Made by a program: the position numbers and the translations under genes
Part shown: positions 56,171-64,000 of the stretch, piece after piece
Layout: each line of letters starts with the position of its first letter
Position numbering within the stretch: the first letter of the stretch is position 1
Assembly (NCBI GenBank): GCA_018650465.1
Contig: JABIFY010000007.1
Location: forward strand, 1-64,000
DNA from: Alphaproteobacteria bacterium
Lineage (GTDB): Bacteria; Pseudomonadota; Alphaproteobacteria; UBA2966
Direction: 5' to 3'
Length of the DNA stretch: 64,000 bases
Notes under the pieces: model-generated
Databases searched by the model: none
Seen by the model: only the letters and a program-made list of their open reading frames with translations
What the model was told of the DNA's origin: nothing

Positions 56171-57535
56171 TTATTTACAGATCGTGGCATCTTGTCTGGC
56201 CTCTTGTACGGCTTCTGGCACGCTGCGCAGCAGGGCCGGGTATCTGACAACCAATGTAACCGCCCGCATGATCATGTAAATGTAAAACGCTGCCCATAAC
56301 CCATGATTACCCCACAGGGGCACCATGATCCAGACGCCAAGCAAAAAGCTGGCAAGCGATATGGCCATGCCGTTGCGCATGGCGCGGGTGCGGGTGGCAC
56401 CGATGAAAATACCGTCCAGCTGAAAACTCCAGACCGAGACCAGCGGTGAGAGCACAGCCCAGATCAAGAAGGTTCGGGCGGTCTCGCGTACCGTGCCAAT
56501 GTCGGTCATACCGTTGATGATCAAGGTTCCGGCGACAGCATAAACGGCACTGAAGAGGCCTGCAAAAATACCGGCCCAGATGGTGCTGATACGCACAGCT
56601 TCAATAAGCTTCGCCCGGTCCTTTGCCCCGATGGCGGCCCCGATCAAGGCTTCGGCGGCAAAGGCAAAACCATCAAGGGCATAACCCACAATCATCTGGA
56701 AATTCATCAAAATGGCATTGGCCGCCAGCAAGGTATCACCCATGCTTGCCCCGCGACTTGTGAAATAGGCGAAGGCTGTGACCAGGCACAGGGTGCGAAC
56801 AAAGATATCACCATTGACGACAAACAAGCGCTTCAGTTGCAACGGATCGATCAGGCGATCCAGCGACCATTGCCCACCGATTTGGCCCAGCACCCTGAGT
56901 GCCAGGACAATACCAAGACCGGCCGCGGCATATTCTGAAATGGCGGTGGCCAGGGCCACACCTTCGACGCCCCAACCAAGGCCGAGCACGAACCACAAAT
57001 CCAGAACGATGTTCACGCCGTTCATGAATATCTGCAACATCAAGGCGCTTTTGGCCCGCTGCAATCCCAGCAACCAGCCAAGCACGGCATAGTTCGCCAA
57101 GGCTGCGGGGGCGGCAAAGACCCGGATATCAAAATAGCTGTGGGCCAGGGTTTCCACCTTGTCGCTGGCCTCGATGAACCACAAAGCACCGGAAATCAGC
57201 GGCCATTGCAGGGCAAAGATGACAATCCCCAAGACCAACGCCAGCAACAGCGCGCGGCCCAGCAAGGCCCGGATCTCGACGGTGTCATTGGCCCCGTAGG
57301 CCTGCGCCACGAGCCCTGTGGTGCCCATGCGCAGGAAACCAAAACCCCAATAGACATAACTGAAAATCATGGCACCCACGGCCACGGCCCCGATATACCA
57401 GGCCTCGGGCAGGTGACCCATCACCGCCGTATCCACCACCCCCAGCATAGGCACGGAAACATTGGCCAGAATAATCGGCCCGGCCAGACGCCAGACCTTG
57501 CGGTGGCGGTTTTCATTAATGATAGTTGATTGCAT
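56171..57535 (-). CDS. MATE family efflux transporter
   Basis: A 454-residue protein with 12 predicted helices in two MatE halves: PIILANVSVPMLGVVDTAVM at the N-terminus and the second half opening with FVVNGDIFVRTLCLVTAFAY. It resembles the DinF-type branch. These export drugs or metabolites using sodium or protons. It is co-transcribed with the GlcG-like gene downstream, an uncommon partnership. Confidence 0.92.
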   Translation of the reverse strand: MQSTIINENRHRKVWRLAGPIILANVSVPMLGVVDTAVMGHLPEAWYIGAVAVGAMIFSYVYWGFGFLRMGTTGLVAQAYGANDTVEIRALLGRALLLALVLGIVIFALQWPLISGALWFIEASDKVETLAHSYFDIRVFAAPAALANYAVLGWLLGLQRAKSALMLQIFMNGVNIVLDLWFVLGLGWGVEGVALATAISEYAAAGLGIVLALRVLGQIGGQWSLDRLIDPLQLKRLFVVNGDIFVRTLCLVTAFAYFTSRGASMGDTLLAANAILMNFQMIVGYALDGFAFAAEALIGAAIGAKDRAKLIEAVRISTIWAGIFAGLFSAVYAVAGTLIINGMTDIGTVRETARTFLIWAVLSPLVSVWSFQLDGIFIGATRTRAMRNGMAISLASFLLGVWIMVPLWGNHGLWAAFYIYMIMRAVTLVVRYPALLRSVPEAVQEARQDATICK

Positions 57536-57606
57536 ATCCCCCGGTAGTTACATGAAACAAAGGCCGGGACAAGCTGCGCGCCCGATGTTTTTGTGGAATA
57601 CCTTTC

Positions 57607-58506
57607 CTAACTCCGTCGTTTGTCATTCGCCGCGGTTTCAATCACCCAGTCCCGAAAGGCGGCGACCTTGGGGCGGTCGGCGCTGGCCTCAGGGGCCACG
57701 ACGTAATAGGCAAATTCACGGGGCAGGCTGATATCAAACACCCGCACCAGACGCCCGGCGGCGAGGTCATCTGCCGCCAGTGCGGAACGGCCAAGGGCGA
57801 CGCCTTCGCCAGCAATGGCCGCTTGCAACAGATTGGCACTATCTTCATAAACCGGGCCCCGGTCCGTATCGATGTCGGTTACCCCTGCCGCCAGGCACCA
57901 GCGTGTCCAGTCCTCGAAATAGTCGTCATGCAACAGGGTGTGTCGCTTCAGATCGTGCGGTTCTTTCAAAGGGTTTTTGCCCTTCAACAAATCTGGACTG
58001 CAAACCGGAAAGATGTCTTCGGTCAAAAACTGGTCCGCTCGCATACCAAACCAGTCGCCCCGGCCATAGCGCAAGACGACGTCGACCGCCTCGCGACTGA
58101 AGTCAGTCAGGTGGGTGGACGGTGACAGGCGCACATCGATTTCAGGATATTTCTCGCGAAAGCCGCGCATGCGCGGCACCAGCCACTTGGCGGCAATGGA
58201 GGGCAACACTGAAACCGTCAAGGTGCCCGAACTGTCGAGAGCGTTCAGCCGCGCTGTCGCCTTGTCAATCTCGTCAAAGGCCATGCCAAGTGGCCCGAAA
58301 TAGGACTGGCCTGCTTCCGTCAGATAAAGGTTTCTGTTCTTGCGCCGGAACAGGGGCTGGCCCAACCAAACCTCCAGCGCCTTGACCTGATGGCTGATGG
58401 CAGCCTGGGTTACAAAAAGTTCCTCAGCCGCCCGGGTGAAGGACAGGTGCCGGGCGGCGGCTTCAAAGGCACGCAGGGCATTCAGGGGTGGCAGGCGACG
58501 GGCCAT
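57607..58506 (-). CDS. LysR family transcriptional regulator (GcvA-like)
   Basis: A 299-residue LysR protein. The helix-turn-helix is in residues 1-65 (PLNALRAFEAAARHLSFTRA, then ELFVTQAAISHQVKALE). The effector domain (90-295) is of the GcvA type. It lies 71 nt upstream of MATE on the same strand and diverges from DUF1127. The target is not known: autoregulation is likely, and MATE may be a target by position. Confidence 0.92.
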   Translation of the reverse strand: MARRLPPLNALRAFEAAARHLSFTRAAEELFVTQAAISHQVKALEVWLGQPLFRRKNRNLYLTEAGQSYFGPLGMAFDEIDKATARLNALDSSGTLTVSVLPSIAAKWLVPRMRGFREKYPEIDVRLSPSTHLTDFSREAVDVVLRYGRGDWFGMRADQFLTEDIFPVCSPDLLKGKNPLKEPHDLKRHTLLHDDYFEDWTRWCLAAGVTDIDTDRGPVYEDSANLLQAAIAGEGVALGRSALAADDLAAGRLVRVFDISLPREFAYYVVAPEASADRPKVAAFRDWVIETAANDKRRS

Positions 58507-58531
58507 CGATTTGGTTTTCCCTAGATTTTCT

Positions 58532-58548
58532 AATTCATTTCATGAATT
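58532..58548. promoter_or_regulatory. LysR-type operator candidate
   Basis: AATTCATTTCATGAATT is a 6-bp inverted repeat with a 5-nt spacer, fitting the T-N11-A core of LysR-type sites. It lies 26 nt before the LysR start, in the gap shared with the DUF1127 gene. Confidence 0.5.
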
Positions 58549-58648
58549 TATATCGTTTGAGATCAAGTGAAATCAAGCCTATTTTCCTAATCAGCAGCAA
58601 CAAACCGGTTACTGCAACAAATATGAGACGATTTTGCAGGAGAATATG

Positions 58649-58852
58649 ATGGAACGTTCAATTCATTCGATGATTAGCTTTTCTCGGTCATTTTCAGTAG
58701 TTGGTGGCCTGTTGGGTACCCTGAATACCTGGTATGGCCGGACGCAGGAACGCCGTCGCTTGGCCGAGCTTGAGCCACATATGATGAAAGACATCGGTCT
58801 GGAAAGCTGGCAATTACGTGAAATGGCCAATCGGCCCTTCTGGCGTGCTTGA
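58649..58852 (+). CDS. DUF1127 domain-containing protein
   Basis: A 67-residue protein (or one more from the ATG at 58646; AGGAG lies upstream). The domain reads WYGRTQERRRLAELEPHMMK then DIGLESWQLREMANRPFWR, the YjiS-like DUF1127 pattern. Small DUF1127 proteins bind RNA or regulate phosphate and carbon metabolism in alphaproteobacteria. It diverges from the LysR gene. Confidence 0.88.
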   Translation: MERSIHSMISFSRSFSVVGGLLGTLNTWYGRTQERRRLAELEPHMMKDIGLESWQLREMANRPFWRA

Positions 58853-58993
58853 TCAGATCGGTTGACCAGCTCAAGCTTTATATTCGTTTAAGCCCGGGTT
58901 CTAATGGTGTTCTGATTGCCTCGGCCATTGACGCCACCCCACTCCCGGTTCCATTCTTGTTGCAAGATTAGACATGGAACCGGGATTTATATT

Positions 58994-59500
58994 TTGGCAC
59001 TTTCACTGCACGAACATTTCAAAACATTTGCCCACTACAATGCCTGGGCGAACGTCAAAATTTATGACGCCTGCGCTAAACTCAGCGAGGCTGAATATCT
59101 GAAATCCCGGCCGAGCTTTTTTGGCTCAATCCATGCCACCCTGAACCATATTCTGGTCGGTGACCGATCCTGGCTGGCGCGGTTTACCGGCGGCACATCG
59201 GGTATTTTGGCCTTGAACCAGGAATTGTATGCCGACTTTGTCGGTTTGCGTGTGGCCCGACTTGCCGAAGATGCCCTGATTATCAATTACGTCGAAAATC
59301 TGGATGATGGCGCTCTGATGAGCTGGCTGGAATATCGCAACATGGCCGGGGAAGATCAGGCGGACGAAATTTCGATTCTGCTGAGCCATTATTTTAATCA
59401 TCAGACCCACCATCGCGGCCAGGCCCACGCCTTGCTGTCACAAACGGATGTCCCGCCACCTCAACTGGACCTGATTTATTATTTGCGGGAACACCAATGA
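58994..59500 (+). CDS. DinB family protein
   Basis: A 168-residue four-helix-bundle protein. The likely metal-binding His residues lie in LNHILVGDRSW and HYFNHQTHHRGQ. No ATG is available in the frame; TTG 58994 gives a start (LALSLHEHFKTFAHYNAWAN) typical of the family, while the frame is open to 58916. Members include thiol-dependent hydrolases and S-transferases. The stop overlaps the GNAT gene by 4 nt. Confidence 0.85.
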   Translation: MALSLHEHFKTFAHYNAWANVKIYDACAKLSEAEYLKSRPSFFGSIHATLNHILVGDRSWLARFTGGTSGILALNQELYADFVGLRVARLAEDALIINYVENLDDGALMSWLEYRNMAGEDQADEISILLSHYFNHQTHHRGQAHALLSQTDVPPPQLDLIYYLREHQ

Positions 59501-60003
59501 TTACCTTTCGTCTGGAGGCAGCCGGTGAAGCGGGCCTGATCTACGATCTTGTGCACCAGACCTTTGGCCAAGAGGCTGAAGCCATATTGGTTGAAGACCT
59601 GTGCAAAGATGGCGATGCCCTGATTTCAATTGTCGCTCTGGACGACGATATTATCGTCGGCCACATTTTGTTCAGCGACATACCTGTCGGCACAAGCAAG
59701 AACCTGTTACGCGGGGCAGCGCTGGCACCCCTGAGCGTTTCTGCCGCGCATAAGGACGAGGGCATTGGCGGCGGACTGATCATGCAAGGGCTGCGGGAAT
59801 GCCGCAAACATGGGGTGCAGGTCGTTTTGGTCTTGGGCGACCCGGATTATTATGGCCGCTTTGATTTTTCCTCAAGCCTGGCGGACGAGCTTGATTCGCC
59901 CTATCAAGGAGATTCTTTTCTGGCGTTGGAATTGGAACCCGGCGTCCTTGAAGGCATCACCGGCAATGTGCTCTACCCCAACGCCTTCAAAAAACTGGAC
60001 TAG
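59497..60003 (+). CDS. GNAT family N-acetyltransferase
   Basis: A 168-residue GNAT of the YhbS-like type: AAGEAGLIYDLVHQTFGQEA at the start, the acetyl-CoA-binding segment AALAPLSVSAAHKDEGIGGGLI, and VLVLGDPDYYGRFDFS. Substrate unknown. Translationally coupled to the DinB gene upstream. Its last 17 nt overlap the decayed EamA gene on the other strand. Confidence 0.9.
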   Translation: MITFRLEAAGEAGLIYDLVHQTFGQEAEAILVEDLCKDGDALISIVALDDDIIVGHILFSDIPVGTSKNLLRGAALAPLSVSAAHKDEGIGGGLIMQGLRECRKHGVQVVLVLGDPDYYGRFDFSSSLADELDSPYQGDSFLALELEPGVLEGITGNVLYPNAFKKLD

Positions 60004-60335
60004 ACCAACACCGGTTTTGCCCCACTTGCCCGTGCGACCCGCTTTGCCTTACGGACTTCCCCTTTCCGGATTCCCAACGGATCATATAAAGCGCCGAACA
60101 AATGATTATCGCGGCCCCGGTGAGGGTCCAGGCATCTGGTACATCCTGGAAAAACCAAAAGCACAAAATAGCCGCATGAACAAGTTCGGTATATTTGATG
60201 CTGCCAACCAAACTGGCGTCACCGCAGCAGCCGCTCCCATGGACGCACCGATGTGAATAAGACTGGTCAAGCCTGTGAAGCCATCAAGACCTGGCCTTAC
60301 GACGATCACGACACCTGCAAAGCCGATCAGGATGC
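59987..60335 (-). pseudogene. Remnant of an EamA/DMT transporter
   Basis: Two fragments in different frames. Upstream, from about 60333 to 60215, the frame reads GILIGFAGVVIVVRPGLDGF and on to GASMGAAAAV, which is the mid-part of the first EamA half. Downstream, from about 60211, a second frame reads VGSIKYTELVHAAILCFWFF then DVPDAWTLTGAAIIICSALY, the end of the second half. The N-terminal 120 or so residues and about 90 between the fragments are missing. It begins within the last codons of the kinase gene upstream, suggesting that the join created both. Confidence 0.75.
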
Positions 60336-61685
60336 CAGGGGAAGCGTAAAGCTGAAGGTGCTGCCCTCGCCCGGTGTGCTTTGTGCTTGTATTTTACCGC
60401 CCTGGTTTTCGACGAATTCCTTGCACAAAACCAGACCAAGGCCTGTGCCGGATTCACCACTGGTGCCATCGGTGGATTTTTCCGGATCGATATCAAACAG
60501 GGTTTCAAGCCGCGCCGCTTCTACGCCGATACCACTGTCACAAATATTGATCCTGGCAACCTTGCCGTCTGATGCGGCGGTGACCTTTATCTGGCCTTCT
60601 TCCGGCGTGAACTTGATGGCATTACTGATCAGATTGCGAAGCACTGTCCGGCACATCTGGCGATCTGCCATGGCTGTCATAGCCGTACTTTCATCTATCA
60701 GCTGGATGTTTTTTTCATGGGCGACAAATTCTATTTCGCGCAGGGTTTCAGCGATCAGTTCGCGCAGGGGACAGGGTTCCAGTTCCGCTGCCCGTTGATG
60801 CATCCGTATCTGGGACCAGCCCAGCAAATCCTGCACCAGAAGTAACGCACCCTCGGTCGCCTCGTTCAGGGCGCCACTGAGTTCGGCGACTTTCTCCCGA
60901 CTGATGGACCGGGCGCTGGTCTTCAGCATCTGGCTGTAATTCAGCAGAATCGTAAAGGGACTCAACAAATCGTGGGCAATGATTGAAAAGAACTGATCCT
61001 TTTGATTGTTCAGATCTGTAAGTTTTGAACGGGTGATTTCGTGTTGTTCGATTTCCAGGCGCAAACGTTCGTTGGACCGAATTGCACCGATGGTGGAATG
61101 CGAGACCCCCATGGCTGATCTCAGTGTGACAATCAGCCAGCTCGCGCCAATCGCCGCAAGGATCAAATAACCTTCTTCCTGCCGGATCAGAAAGGCAATG
61201 GAGGCCAGGCCAACGGACCCGGCACTCACGGCCAAATACACGGCAGGCAAGGTTGAAAAACCCGCACAAGCAATGCTGCCTGTTGTCGCAAGGACAATAA
61301 ACAGGATCAATTCCGGGACAAGGTTTTGTGTGGCAGGCAGGATAAAAGCGGCGAGGCCAAGTGGTAAGGCCCCGAAGAAACTGAGAATAACGCGATACCA
61401 GCCCCATTGTCCTGCGTTGGTCGGGCCTACGTCCGCGGAATGGTATCGCATTTCCAGAATACCCGTGGCGATGTTTGTTGCAAAAGCGGCACAAGCCCAG
61501 ACCACCAGTATATTCGTTTCCAGCCCAGCGTACCAAAGCGCTGCGCCAATCCAGAAATAGGCAAACAAAATACGAAAACGATTGCCCAGACCATGCTGAT
61601 AGGACAGGCGCACGCATTCCATTCTGACCAGGGCTTCCACGTCATCAGCCTGTACATCCGCTTCATTCTGGTCAGCCGTCTTCAA
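60327..61685 (-). CDS. Membrane sensor histidine kinase, orphan
   Basis: A 452-residue kinase from TTG 61685, with GGGGG 7 nt upstream and 2 nt after the previous stop; ATG 61622 is the alternative. Residues 35-190 hold six or seven helices with no extracellular domain. The dimerisation box is FFSIIAHDLLSPFTILLNYS (His in IIAHDLLSP); the ATPase part has NLISNAIKFT, DSGIGV and GTGLGLVL. No response regulator is near. The closest gene, coupled upstream, is a DsbA-fold isomerase. The end reads FSFTLPLAS. Confidence 0.9.
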   Translation of the reverse strand: MKTADQNEADVQADDVEALVRMECVRLSYQHGLGNRFRILFAYFWIGAALWYAGLETNILVVWACAAFATNIATGILEMRYHSADVGPTNAGQWGWYRVILSFFGALPLGLAAFILPATQNLVPELILFIVLATTGSIACAGFSTLPAVYLAVSAGSVGLASIAFLIRQEEGYLILAAIGASWLIVTLRSAMGVSHSTIGAIRSNERLRLEIEQHEITRSKLTDLNNQKDQFFSIIAHDLLSPFTILLNYSQMLKTSARSISREKVAELSGALNEATEGALLLVQDLLGWSQIRMHQRAAELEPCPLRELIAETLREIEFVAHEKNIQLIDESTAMTAMADRQMCRTVLRNLISNAIKFTPEEGQIKVTAASDGKVARINICDSGIGVEAARLETLFDIDPEKSTDGTSGESGTGLGLVLCKEFVENQGGKIQAQSTPGEGSTFSFTLPLAS

Positions 61686-61687
61686 AA

Positions 61688-62323
61688 TTAATCCCCCAGC
61701 TTTTCAAGCTTTGGCCATTCATCCCTGAACGGTTCGGCCAGGGCACGTTCCACCATCTCCAGCCGGTCCTGGCCATAAAACATATCGCCATCGACAATAT
61801 AAGTCGGAGAGCCAAAAACCTTGTTGTCGATGGCTTGCCTCGTGTTGGCTTCGTAGGCTTCGGTGACTTGCCGGGACGCGGCAGCAGTAATCAGCGACAG
61901 CCCGTCCAGGCCAACCTTTCTGACCAGCCCAACCAACGTGGCCCCATCTGCCAAATCAGCATCGTCAGCCCAGTGGCCGTCCAGAAAAGCATGCGCCAGG
62001 GCATCAACATTATGCCCGGCAAGGATCGCGGCCACCAAAACCCGATTGGCCAGTTCATAGCCATGATGATGATATGTCGGACGTCGCCCCAAGGTGCGCA
62101 AGCCGCGATATTCGGCCCAGCGTTCCAGTTCGCGATTAAAAAAATAGTTGCGGAAATCCAGCGAGCGTTCGGCAAATGACGTGCTGCCTGCCGCCGCCAT
62201 CACACGATGTAAATCGATCGGTTTATGGACAAGGGCACGACCTGACGTCGCAGCAATTTCCAGCAACCGGGCCGACCCCAGCCACGCGTAAGACGAATAG
62301 GCTGCATAGTAATAAGTGATCAT
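61688..62323 (-). CDS. 2-hydroxychromene-2-carboxylate isomerase family protein (DsbA fold)
   Basis: A 211-residue relative of the protein at 12071, from ATG 62323; the open frame to 62491 would overlap the oxidoreductase gene. It starts MITYYYAAYSSYAWLGSARL; PIDLHRVMAAAG, YHHHGYELANRVL and FGSPTYIVDGDMFYGQDRLE follow. It lacks Cys-x-x-Cys, like glutathione-dependent isomerases. Substrate unknown. It lies 41 nt behind the quinone oxidoreductase and 2 nt ahead of the kinase, probably one transcript. Confidence 0.86.
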   Translation of the reverse strand: MITYYYAAYSSYAWLGSARLLEIAATSGRALVHKPIDLHRVMAAAGSTSFAERSLDFRNYFFNRELERWAEYRGLRTLGRRPTYHHHGYELANRVLVAAILAGHNVDALAHAFLDGHWADDADLADGATLVGLVRKVGLDGLSLITAAASRQVTEAYEANTRQAIDNKVFGSPTYIVDGDMFYGQDRLEMVERALAEPFRDEWPKLEKLGD

Positions 62324-62364
62324 ATCAGTCGACCCTGGCGCTGGTTTCTGCCATCGCCCCGATC

Positions 62365-63342
62365 CTAATCCAGAGTCAGCACGACCTTGCCGGTGGATTT
62401 GCGCTGGATCATCATTTCCAGGGCATCGGCGGCCTTTTCCATGGGGATTTGATGGCTGACATGAGGCTTGATCTTGCCGGCATCGTACCACTGCAACAGG
62501 GTCTTCATTGAGTCCATGACGACTTCAGGTTTCTTGATGTTGTAGGAACCCCAATAGAACCCGACCACCGAGATATTCTTGACCAGCAGGATATTGGCTT
62601 TGGCTTCTGGCACCCGGCCTGAGGCAAAACCGATTACCACCAGACGGCCTTCCCAGGCGATGCTGCGCATGGCGGCATCAAAGGCATCGCCGCCCACCGG
62701 ATCATAAATCACGTCGGCCCCCTTGCCGCCAGTGATTTCCTTGACCCGCTCGCGGATGTCTTCTTCGGAATAGTTGATCACATGATCAGCGCCATATTGT
62801 TTGCAGACTTCCAGCTTTTCAGCCGAGCTCGCCGCCGCAATAACCGTGGCCCCCATCGCCTTGCCAATTTCCACAGCTGTCAGACCAACACCCCCGGCGG
62901 CCCCCAGAACCAACAGGGTTTCGCCGGCTTTCAGACCAGCGCGATAATCCAGACCCACATGGCTGGTGCCATAAGCCACGGGGAAAGCAGCCGCATCTAC
63001 AAAGGGCATGCTGTCGGGAATGGGGATCAACAGCTTGGCGTTCACAATAACTTCCTGGGCAAAGCCGCCATGGCCGGTCATGGCCAATACGCGATCGCCA
63101 ACCTTGTGATGCTTAACGCCTGGACCCACTTCAGAAATCTCGCCCGCACATTCCATGCCTGGGCTGAAAGGCAGTTCCGGCTTGACCTGGTAGGTTCCGC
63201 GAATGATTAAGGTATCGCCAAAATTGACGCCACAGGCATGAATGCGCAGCCTGACTTCCCCCTCACCCGGTGTTGGCGTGGGAATGTCGTCCACCACCAA
63301 AGTTTCGGGTCCACCAAATTCCTTACACAGCACCGCTTTCAT
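62365..63342 (-). CDS. NADPH:quinone oxidoreductase family protein
   Basis: A 325-residue medium-chain dehydrogenase/reductase without structural zinc cysteines. GAAGGVGLTAVEIGKAMGAT is the nucleotide-binding motif (Rossmann start near 145). The N-terminal part has the GMECAGEISEVGPGV segment. It reduces quinones or 2-enoyl compounds with NADPH. It precedes the isomerase gene on the same strand; Mug-like gene upstream is 19 nt away. Confidence 0.9.
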   Translation of the reverse strand: MKAVLCKEFGGPETLVVDDIPTPTPGEGEVRLRIHACGVNFGDTLIIRGTYQVKPELPFSPGMECAGEISEVGPGVKHHKVGDRVLAMTGHGGFAQEVIVNAKLLIPIPDSMPFVDAAAFPVAYGTSHVGLDYRAGLKAGETLLVLGAAGGVGLTAVEIGKAMGATVIAAASSAEKLEVCKQYGADHVINYSEEDIRERVKEITGGKGADVIYDPVGGDAFDAAMRSIAWEGRLVVIGFASGRVPEAKANILLVKNISVVGFYWGSYNIKKPEVVMDSMKTLLQWYDAGKIKPHVSHQIPMEKAADALEMMIQRKSTGKVVLTLD

Positions 63343-63361
63343 GTCTTTATCCTGTTGTTGA

Positions 63362-63871
63362 TTATTTGATCTGATTCACAAGTCGCGCCAGTTTTGACCA
63401 CCAGCTGTCATCCCAGTAACCGCGCGCCCGTCCTGAGGGAGAGGGAAGCACAAACAGACGTGTCTCGCCAAGCCTTTGTGAAAATAAACCGTAATCGATT
63501 TTTTTCAAACCCAGGGTTGAGGCAGCCGCCGTCTTTGACGTGAAGCCCACGCAGGCAGGCTGATATTTTCTGATCTTGTCCTGCAAAGCATCCGCATCCC
63601 AGGCATCGTCGGGGATTTGCGCGTCCGACCCGGTGGCGGATTTGGCAATATCTGTCAGGCCAATGCCAAGGCCAAGCAATTCGCGGAATTCAGTTGGGGC
63701 AAACTTTCGGGGGGTCAGACCGGACTTATAGAGTGTCGGCCAAAAGAAATTACCGGGATGGGCATAATAAGCCTGCGCTGTGGCTGATGCCGCACTGGCA
63801 GCGGTGCCGATGAACACCAGCTTCAGATCGGGGGCGAGCAGATCCGGCAGGACGTGGGTTTTGGGTTTCAT
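63362..63871 (-). CDS. Mismatch-specific DNA glycosylase (UDG superfamily)
   Basis: A 169-residue member of the Mug/TDG-like branch, from ATG 63871. Motif A reads FIGTAASAASATAQAYYAHP then GNFFWPTLYKSGLTPRKF, with Gly-Thr-Ala in place of the Gly-Ile-Asn-Pro-Gly of classic Mug. Motif B reads VLPSPSGRAR. The variant motif A is common among alphaproteobacterial members as I remember them. It should excise mispaired or damaged bases. The frame is open to 63901 but those codons lie in the adjacent repeat. Confidence 0.85.
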   Translation of the reverse strand: MKPKTHVLPDLLAPDLKLVFIGTAASAASATAQAYYAHPGNFFWPTLYKSGLTPRKFAPTEFRELLGLGIGLTDIAKSATGSDAQIPDDAWDADALQDKIRKYQPACVGFTSKTAAASTLGLKKIDYGLFSQRLGETRLFVLPSPSGRARGYWDDSWWSKLARLVNQIK

Positions 63872-63881
63872 TAGTTTACTC

Positions 63882-63984
63882 GTCATGCCCGTGCTCGACA
63901 CGGGTATCCTCGTCTCAACGAAAGCAGCCCCAAGACGTGGGTACCGGTCAGCCCGCCAGGGAGGGGGTCAAGCCCGGCCATGAC
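63882..63984. repeat. GTCATG-bounded repeat, copy D
   Basis: GTCATGCCCGTGCTCGACAC begins at 63882, CGTCTC follows, and AGACGTGGGTACC returns at about 63934; the element ends GGGTCAAGCCCGGCCATGAC at 63984. The arms are imperfect inverted repeats of about 34 nt with an insert. It stands just before the DNA glycosylase gene at the window's right edge. Confidence 0.7.
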
Positions 63985-64000
63985 GAATTGGAAGAATTGA

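Noticed and set aside
59987-60309. Two small independent genes
   Set aside because: Both fragments read as parts of one EamA transporter in order, so decay is the better account.

Overview
The window reads as part of the chromosome of an alphaproteobacterium, most likely a marine, Rhodospirillales-like heterotroph. The basis is gene order: comF / grxC / nitrilase / DUF1178, secA / argJ / mutT, accA / xerD / aroK-aroB / CorC and bolA / J-domain / cobS-cobT are arrangements I associate with that class. Nearly all genes are intact and tightly packed. I saw no rRNA, tRNA, CRISPR array, prophage module or complete insertion sequence.

Layout. 0-6 kb: a partial enoyl-CoA hydratase, DUF1178, nitrilase-like amidase, glutaredoxin and ComF, interrupted by a phytanoyl-CoA dioxygenase-like gene, with an NDUFAF5-like methyltransferase diverging from comF. 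6-13 kb: NCS2 and AEC transporters, an orphan hybrid-free sensor kinase, an old-yellow-enzyme homologue, an SDR, and a DsbA-fold isomerase. 13-18.5 kb: mutT-argJ diverging from secA, then an epoxide hydrolase. 18.5-21 kb: an accessory cassette of unrecognised genes on the minus strand, flanked by two copies of a palindromic chromosomal repeat. It holds a reading frame split by one in-frame TAG and a terminator 13 nt before that frame's start codon. 21-31 kb: accA, a malyl-CoA lyase-like gene, xerD, two uncharacterised envelope genes, aroK-aroB, a CorC-type protein and a second AEC transporter. 31-38 kb: an RHH regulator, bolA, an XRE regulator, a J-domain protein, cobS-cobT, a hormone-sensitive-lipase-like hydrolase and a VUT-family transporter. 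38-45 kb: rpmB, meaB, a DNA-alkylation repair gene, DUF4389, an M81 peptidase and methylmalonyl-CoA mutase. 45-46 kb: an AbrB/Doc toxin-antitoxin locus whose toxin has lost its active site. 46-54 kb: argG, cupin, an SDR, two tandem EamA transporters, acetoacetyl-CoA ligase, an unknown helical protein and a HIT protein. 54-64 kb: a small lipoprotein, PCu(A)C and DUF2946, GlcG-like plus MATE, a LysR regulator, DUF1127, DinB, GNAT, a decayed EamA pseudogene, a second orphan kinase, an isomerase, a quinone oxidoreductase and a mismatch-specific DNA glycosylase.

Functional themes. Propionyl-CoA/C4 metabolism is represented by methylmalonyl-CoA mutase, MeaB, the malyl-CoA lyase-like protein and acetoacetyl-CoA ligase. 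Cobalamin synthesis is represented by CobS and CobT, which fits the B12-dependent mutase. Arginine (argJ, argG) and aromatic (aroK, aroB) biosynthesis are present.

Two families of short dispersed sequence run through intergenic space. One is a GTCATG-bounded inverted repeat (four copies at 18.5, 21.0, 54.0 and 63.9 kb). The other is a GTGCC(T/A)G(G/T)CAC palindrome (5.8, 19.5, 22.1, 31.9 and 32.7 kb) that often lies at the 3' ends of genes. I did not find a clear new defence or metabolic system. The best candidates for follow-up are the 18.5-21 kb cassette and the inactivated Doc locus. Function calls rest on motifs and remembered family features; no database search was possible.
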